From Paramarasmius palmivorus (Eukaryota > Basidiomycota > Agaricomycetes > Agaricales > Marasmiaceae): a stretch of 64,000 nt of DNA. Each line of letters starts with the position of its first letter. Positions within the stretch are counted from its first letter, which is position 1. Below are positions 57,898-64,000 of this stretch, piece after piece. The notes under the pieces are model-generated. The model was not told the DNA's origin. It saw nothing but the letters and a program-made list of their open reading frames with translations, and did no database searches. The stretch is taken from NCBI GenBank assembly GCA_037176845.1, contig JAYKXP010000008.1, positions 682,001 through 746,000 of the forward strand, given 5' to 3'. Made by a program: the position numbers and the translations under genes.

Positions 57898-58710
57898 TCA
57901 TGACTGTGTCTCCTGCGCAACCCCAACCTGAGCTGCCCTCAACACCCGGTCTTTTATCATATATCCAACCTTTTGGCAATCTATCACCGTACCTGGCTCT
58001 TTACCGGGTATTGGAGCCTGGTAGAGAGCCTCATGTCTGTTGGGGTCGAATTTGTCCCCAGTCGGATCAAATGGTTTGACGTGGTATTTGAAGAGAGTTT
58101 GGAGGAGTTGTCGTTGGGTCATCTCGACTCCGTGATGGAGTTCTGCGAGGTATGTTTGGGGTGTTTTTGTTTCGGAGGTTTGGGTAGAGGAAGATGTGTC
58201 TGGTGATGGAAGGGCTGAAGCAGGAACGGATTTGAGAGCTAGTGAAAGAACGTCGACTGTCTCTAGCAGGTCGGAAGCGAACCGGGAGATGGCATAGTCG
58301 CGTGTTTGCTCCTTTTCTCTGGCAGAATTGCGTTGGAGGTTGACAAAGTCTGCTTGGAGATATCGAAGGCGGCCCTGGCGAGAGTATTAAACACTATGTA
58401 CGAAATAGAGAAAACGAGAAAAACGTACCATTAAATCCGTAGCTTCCGTTTCTTTTGCTTTGAGCTTTTCCTTCAACTCTAGAGTTTCAGGACATGGCGC
58501 CTTGTCACCGTCTTCCTTTTGCTGATCCTTTGGTTGCTCTTTCTTCTCTGCTGACTGGTCAGGCGATGATGTGCCTTCAGAGTAATTCCGACGAGTGAAT
58601 TGGGAAGAAGAAAAGGCAGGACGAGCAACGAGAGAAGGACGAGCCAGCGTCCTGGACGACAATGAAGTCGTACATGAGCGGACTAGTTGACGAAGGGGTG
58701 CCGAGTTCAT
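57898..58710 (-). CDS. MGE1: Mitochondrial GrpE nucleotide-exchange factor
   Basis: The start MNSAPLRQLVRSCTTSLSSR is a typical matrix-targeting presequence and continues through a charged linker. The coiled-coil helix contains LKEKLKAKETEATDLM and, after an intron at about 58381-58430, GRLRYLQADFVNLQRNSARE. The beta domain has GVEMTQRQLLQTLFKYHVK, FDPNRHEALYQAPIPGKEPG and VIDCQKVGYMIKDRVLRAAQ. These are GrpE landmarks. Mge1 releases ADP from mitochondrial Hsp70 during import and folding. The gene is divergent from the folate gene at 58952, and its stop faces the MSF1 stop 123 bases away. Frame is intact. Confidence 0.92.
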
Positions 58711-58951
58711 TGAAGAGAAAGAAAGAGAGAAAGAGACGAGCAAAAGAGATGAGCCGAAGACCTCAGAATTTTTGAAAAGTTCCCACGGAGTAGGAGGGAA
58801 AACCCGATTCTATGCCGAAATTGCGGCTACAAGAGTCGAGTCAGCGGAAGAACGTTGCTCAAAGAGAACAAGTTAAAAAGAAAGGTATACGTGGAAGACC
58901 ATTTAAAAAGAGACTTTTGAATGTTTTTTTCAGCTTTTTTTCTTTCAAAAA

Positions 58952-61900
58952 ATGTCACTGAAATTTCACAGATTCTGCCTTTACCAAAGCCGCCAAAAAA
59001 GTGTAATCAATAAAATTGCCGCATGCACCACGGGACTCCGTATCTCTATCAAGCATGGCCCTGCTCCCGCTCGCTTCCTATCCTCTACTCCCATGGCCGA
59101 CCAGTCTTCCCTTGGGAATAAGATTGACGGCAATGCAATTGCACAGTACGTGCTCTCCAGTTTTTTTTCTTTTCAACTCTTGTCTCACGACTCGATATTC
59201 AGATCTATTCGCGAGAACGTAGCTTCTCGAATCAAATCGTTCAAGGCCCAATTCCCTCGTTTCCAACCTCAGCTAGTCATCGTTCAAGCTGGTGAACGCC
59301 CCGATTCTTCAACCTATGTTCGTATGAAAGCCAAGGCTGCGCAAGAAGTTGGCATCAAATATCGTCACGTTCCTCTCCGTGCAGAAGCTACTGTCGATGA
59401 AATCGTCCAAGTCGTCAGAACTCTCAATGATGACGATACAGTCAGCGGTATTCTCGTTCAATTGCCTCTTGGAGACCACGTCACACCTGAAGGCGAAAGA
59501 TTGGTCACTGAAGCGGTTAGTCCAGAGAAGGATGTAGATGGGTGTGTTGTTTTGTTCTTCATTCCATATCGATACAGATCATTGATTGACTATCCTCAGA
59601 TTCCATGCGTACAACATTGGTCACTTGTCATCCCGTGCTTCAGTTCCTCTATTCACCCCTTGCACACCTTCTGCTGTGATAAGACTCATCGAGTCCACCG
59701 GGAAAGTCAATCGCTGGCACAAACGCTGTCGTCCTGGGTCGCAGTGATATCGTCGGTAGCCCAGTGGCCTACATGCTCCGCAATCGCGATGCAACAGTTA
59801 CTCAGTGCCATAGTCGGACCCAAAACATCGAACAAATCGTAAGAACTTCTCCGTCTCCTCGTGTTTAACATACTCTCACAATACGTGTATTCATTCAGAT
59901 TAAAGAAGCGGACATCCTTGTCTCGGCTATTGGTAAACCGGAATTCGTCAAAGGCTCTTGGATCAAACCAGGTGCCGTGGTAATCGATGTTGGTATTAAT
60001 TACGTGCCAGGTATGGTTTGAGTTTGTTGCATGTGTAGCGATATGGTTCTCATCAATACTCGTTGTTATTGCCAGATTCTACCAAGAAATCGGGACAGAG
60101 GCTCGTTGGGGATGTGGAATACTCTACTGCATTCAAAGTCGCGTCGCACATCACCCCTGTTCCAGGCGGCGTAGGTCCCATGACCGTGGCTATGCTAATG
60201 GAAAACACTCTCAAGTCTGCTGAGAGACTTTGGGAACAGTCGCGACAAAGAAAAGTTGTACCTCCTCAAACTCGACATTCTGGAAAAGGTTCCTAGTGAT
60301 ATCGACATTGCTATGGCTCAGACGCCTAAACCTGTCACGGTTCTGGCACATGAGATGGTTTGCTTCCAGATGAACTAGAGAGTTATGGAAAGTACAAGGC
60401 CAAGGTGGATCTCAGTGTTCTGAAACGTTTAGAACATCGGACGGACGGAAAGTACATTGTCATTTCGGGGTGTGTTGATTCGTTCGGTGGTTGTCCCTTC
60501 GCACGCTGATAATAATTATAGTAATCACCCCTACACCTCTCGGTGAAGGAAAGTCTACTACAACTATTGGTCTCGCCCAAGCTCTCGGAGCTGAACTTGG
60601 GCGTCCCGCCTTTGCATGCGTCCGTCAACCTAGTCAAGGACCTACCTTTGGTATCAAAGGTGGCGCCGCTGGTGGTGGATATAGTCAGGTCATTCCTATG
60701 GACGAGGTATGTCCTACACTCCGAGTTATGAATTACATTTGATATGTATCCTATTCAGTTCAACTTGCACTTGACTGGAGATATCCATGCAGTTACTGCG
60801 GCTAATAACCTTTGGGTAAGGATTCGATATCCTATCGGCGTATTCGCTTCTTTACATTCTTGGTTTAGCTGCTGCTCTCGACGCCCGTATGTTCCATGAA
60901 GCTACCCAATCCGACAAGGTATAGTACCCTCAATTATCTCAGTTCGCCGTGATGGAAAGGTTGACACCCCGCATGCAGGCTTTGTACAGCAGACTTGTCC
61001 TACAAAGAAGGGCAAGCGTGAATTCGCACCTTTGATGTTCAAGCGCCTCAAGAAGCTTGGAATTGACAAGACCAACCCCGATGATCTGACCCCAGAAGAG
61101 ATTACCCGTTTCGCTAGACTCGATGTCGACCCAGAAACGATCACCTGGAACCGCGGTTATCGACGTTAATGACCGTCACCTCCGCAAGATCACTATCGGT
61201 CAGAATCCGACGGAACAAGGCCACACGCGTGTCACGGGCTTTGACATTGCTGTGGCGAGTGAATGTATGGCGGTTTTGGCTTTGACTACTGGGTTGGAGG
61301 ATATGAAGCAGAGACTTGGTGCTATGGTTGTTGCGACGAGTAAACAGGGTGAACCTATTACTGCGGATGATGTTGGTGTATCGGGTGCTTTGGCAGTTCT
61401 GCTTAAGGATGCTATCAAGCCTAATCTCATGCAGACCCTTCAGGTGAGCTCTTTCATCTGTCGGATGGTCTGAACGTTTCGCTGATATCGTTGCAGGGCA
61501 CACCCGTCTTCGTCCACGCAGGTCCTTTCGCCAACATTGCCCACGGAAACTCTTCTATCCTCGCAGACCGCGTTGCACTCAAGCTCGCAGGTACTGAAGA
61601 AGGCGATGGCCCTGAGCGTGTGGGATACGTTCTCACCGAAGGAGGCTTTCGGTGCCGATATGGGTATGGAGAAGTTCTGCAACATTAAGTGCCGTGTCAG
61701 TGGGCTCAAGCCAGATGCCACTGTTATTGTTGCAACGACTCGTGCGTTGAAGATGCACGGTGGAGGACCAGATGTCACACCAGGAAAACCTTTGCATGAC
61801 ACGTACACCAAGGAGAACCTCGAGATTCTCAAGGAGGGTTGCAAGAACTTGGTTCAACACATCAAGAACAGTCGTAAATTCGGCGTCAAGGTTATTGTCG

Positions 61901-62650
61901 CCATCAACCAATTTGCGTACGTCAATCTCCGTTTGAATGTATTAGTGTGGCTTACGTCTCCATAGCTCCGACACACCTGCCGAACTCGCCCTTGTTCGTG
62001 AAGAGGCATTGGCTGGAGGTGCTGACGCTGCCGTTGTCAGTAACCACTGGGCTGAGGGTGGTGCTGGAGCCCGTGCGTTAGCTGACGCTGTTGTTGCAAC
62101 ATGCGAGGGACCTTCTGGCTTCAAGTTCCTCTACGACCTTGACCTTCCTATCGCGGAGAAGATCGAAATCATTTCCAAGCAGATATGGTGCTGACGGTAT
62201 CGAGTTGAGCGAGATGGCTCAAAAGCAAGTTGAGACCTACACTCGTCAAGGCTACGGCAAGCTACCCAGTAAGCTAATGAGCTGTCTTTCGTTCTATTGG
62301 CCCTGACCCTTTGTGTAGTCTGCATGGCAAAGACTCAGTACTCGTTCTCTCACGATCCAAAACTCAAAGGAGTCCCAACAGGTTCGTATATCTGCCCTTA
62401 ATTGAGTTTCCGTGTCTGACATGCGACTTGTGCAGGATTCACGATACCCATTCGCTCAGTCAGACTCTCTGCTGGAGCTGGCTTCTTATACCCTATCCTT
62501 GGCGACATGCAGACGATGCCAGGTCTCGGAACACGTCCAGGTTGGTTTTTTTCTGCTCGCGAGTCTTAATCTTATTACTCACCGAACCCTGTAGGTTTCT
62601 GGGAAGTTGACCTCGATTCCGAGACTGGTCGTCCACTGGGTCTTTTCTAA
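58952..62650 (+). CDS. ADE3: C1-tetrahydrofolate synthase (trifunctional)
   Basis: An N-terminal dehydrogenase/cyclohydrolase ([47 protein letters not shown], then [16 protein letters not shown] and [20 protein letters not shown]) precedes the formyl-THF synthetase ([60 protein letters not shown]). It interconverts one-carbon folates for purine, thymidylate and methionine synthesis. The first Met gives a mitochondrial-type presequence ([20 protein letters not shown]); a second Met starts [18 protein letters not shown] at about 59093, which would suit a cytosolic form. At least six one-base frame breaks lie in conserved blocks, near 60264, 60357, 61000, 61154, 61650 and 62184, with another possible at the intron near 60815. 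They are inserts and losses that largely cancel. Confidence 0.9.
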
Positions 62651-62909
62651 GTTACTCAAGGGTTGGTTCATATTTGGTCTTCAACGACCAGGTTTGGTTG
62701 GCATAGAAAGAGTCCTTCAACGACTATTTCTCATTGATTTTGGAAACACGCGCATCTAGATGTATATCATATACTGTATCGATTCAACTCTCATCGTAGG
62801 GGATTAGTTTACCTATATCTCTCACTCTTCAACGAGCTCATCATAATACTAGCCTGTACAGAATCTGGTTTGCATGTACGATATATACATCTGACGAAAA
62901 TTACTACTC

Positions 62910-64000
62910 TTAGAGGCCTGCGGTCTCTGCCCACTCTTTACTACCCATCTGAACAAGTCTAGAGCAAGCTCGGGCGAATGCGAACACTTCCTCTTCACCA
63001 GTGAACATCGAGCTTGCTCCAACGACGTCTTGAGCTATACCCTAAGACCAGGAGATTCAACATTGTATATCAGGAAGGCGAAGAAAACACAAACCAGGTC
63101 ATCCATCACACTCCTCATGTGGTCTGTGATCGGCTTGTCCGTAGACCCAGAGTCTCCCGCAAATACTTGCGTAATAGGAACTTCACTTGACACAAAGAGC
63201 TTGGTCTGATGGAAAAAGTCTTCAGTTATGGCGATTGAAATACAAGAAAAGTCACTTGAACGCACCTTGCTCTCGTAGCATGCATCTATGAACGTAATAA
63301 ACCTTCTCGCCAAGTCCTTCCTATCCATTCCCATCTTGGGTATACCCTCGATAAACACAGTCTTGAAACATCTAGTCACTTCCAGATAGTCCGCTGCGCT
63401 CAACGGCTGCCCGCAAAGTTCCTCGAACTTGAACCTCGCTACGGTGCTCGTGCTTTCTGGTACCTTCAACTCTCGTCCCCAGATCTTCAGTTTCCTATTA
63501 GTAATAGGTGGGTCGCGTGGGTCTGAAGTAAAAGAGTCGAATAGCTTGTTGAACTCGGCCTTATTCTCCGGTGTGAGGGGCGAGTAGTAGACCTTTGATA
63601 GTGCACGAGGTATTCTTCGGTAATCAGTACCAGAATCCAAATCCGTAACGTCAAAGTGAGTTTTGAGGAGCTCTATGGCGGGTACAAAGCTGGATCTCTG
63701 GATACCGTTCTTGTATAGTTCATCTGGATGACGGCTGGAATGAATTGAGAGCCTGTGAACGCCAAGATAGCTGGATTTACTCACTTGGAGGTCAATACGC
63801 AGATAACTCCATATCCCAATAACCCCTCTAGTAGCCTGCGCAGAATCATCGCATCCGCAATGTCCGTCACCTGGAACTCGTCAAAGCACAGGACGGAGGC
63901 TTCTCGTGCCAAATCTCTGGCTACTGGGGCAATTGGATCGCCTCCCTTGTATCCCATCGCAAGCTTGGCCGCGTGCAAACGTTTATGAACGTCTATCATG
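62910..64000 (-). CDS. AFG1: AFG1-like AAA ATPase, 5' end cut by window edge
   Basis: The window holds the middle and end. FDEFQVTDIADAMILRRLLE is the Walker B/sensor region typical of AFG1/LACE1. SSRHPDELYKNGIQRSSFVP, YYSPLTPENKAEFNKLF, LSAADYLEVTRCFKTVFIEG and RFITFIDACYESK follow. Introns near 63035-63090 and 63200-63265 keep frame to EWAETAGL, stop 62910-62912. The Walker A exon lies beyond the right edge. AFG1 is a mitochondrial inner-membrane ATPase that helps degrade or extract respiratory-chain subunits. It converges on the folate synthase gene, with stops 260 bases apart. Confidence 0.9.

Overview
The window looks like nuclear DNA of a basidiomycete fungus, most likely an Agaricomycete. 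Genes are dense and cut by many short GT-AG introns of about 45-70 bases. There are small secreted and kinase-like orphan genes, fragments of non-LTR retrotransposons, and a mobile element whose transposase is of a type that recurs in mushroom genomes. I saw no rRNA, tRNA or CRISPR array. All coding spans run from start to stop codon and include introns; exon limits were read by eye.

Layout. 1-9.3 kb: a very large UNC80-like channel-complex protein (runs off the left edge) and a KAT14-like acetyltransferase, both minus. 9.3-11.1 kb: retrotransposon debris. 11.5-14.3 kb: a divergent pair, an orphan gene and a protein-kinase-like gene, separated by a perfect inverted repeat. 14.6-15.1 kb: another retrotransposon fragment. 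15.1-19.4 kb: the mitochondrial helicase MRH4 and a DUF4211 protein from one divergent promoter. 19.6-24.2 kb: two tandem KRE2/MNT1-type mannosyltransferases. 25.1-26.4 kb: TOM40.

26,536-41,183 is the most interesting part: a 14.6-kb DNA transposon with 24-bp terminal inverted repeats (one mismatch) and an 11-bp target-site duplication. It carries a Mutator-like DDE transposase, a JmjC-type protein, two proteins with RNase H1 N-terminal (viroplasmin-like) domains, and a long disordered Cys-containing protein. A 9-bp motif, GCCTCTRAC, is scattered through it in exons, introns and spacers, and its main orientation flips near the middle. The element landed between the convergent genes TOM40 and TOM7, which would otherwise be about 280 bases apart.

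41.3-45.3 kb: TOM7, eIF3f, the urease accessory protein UreF, a stand-alone ABC ATPase and a small secreted protein. 45.7-54.4 kb: a CCCH/coiled-coil protein, an MscS-type channel with an EF hand, and a single-pass membrane protein. 54.9-64 kb: NUR1, mitochondrial PheRS, the GrpE homologue MGE1, C1-tetrahydrofolate synthase and AFG1 (runs off the right edge). Many host genes serve mitochondria: import (TOM40, TOM7), RNA handling and translation (MRH4, MSF1), chaperoning (MGE1, AFG1) and folate metabolism.

Several conserved genes carry apparent single-base frame breaks. They are probably residual assembly indels, but this cannot be settled from the sequence alone.
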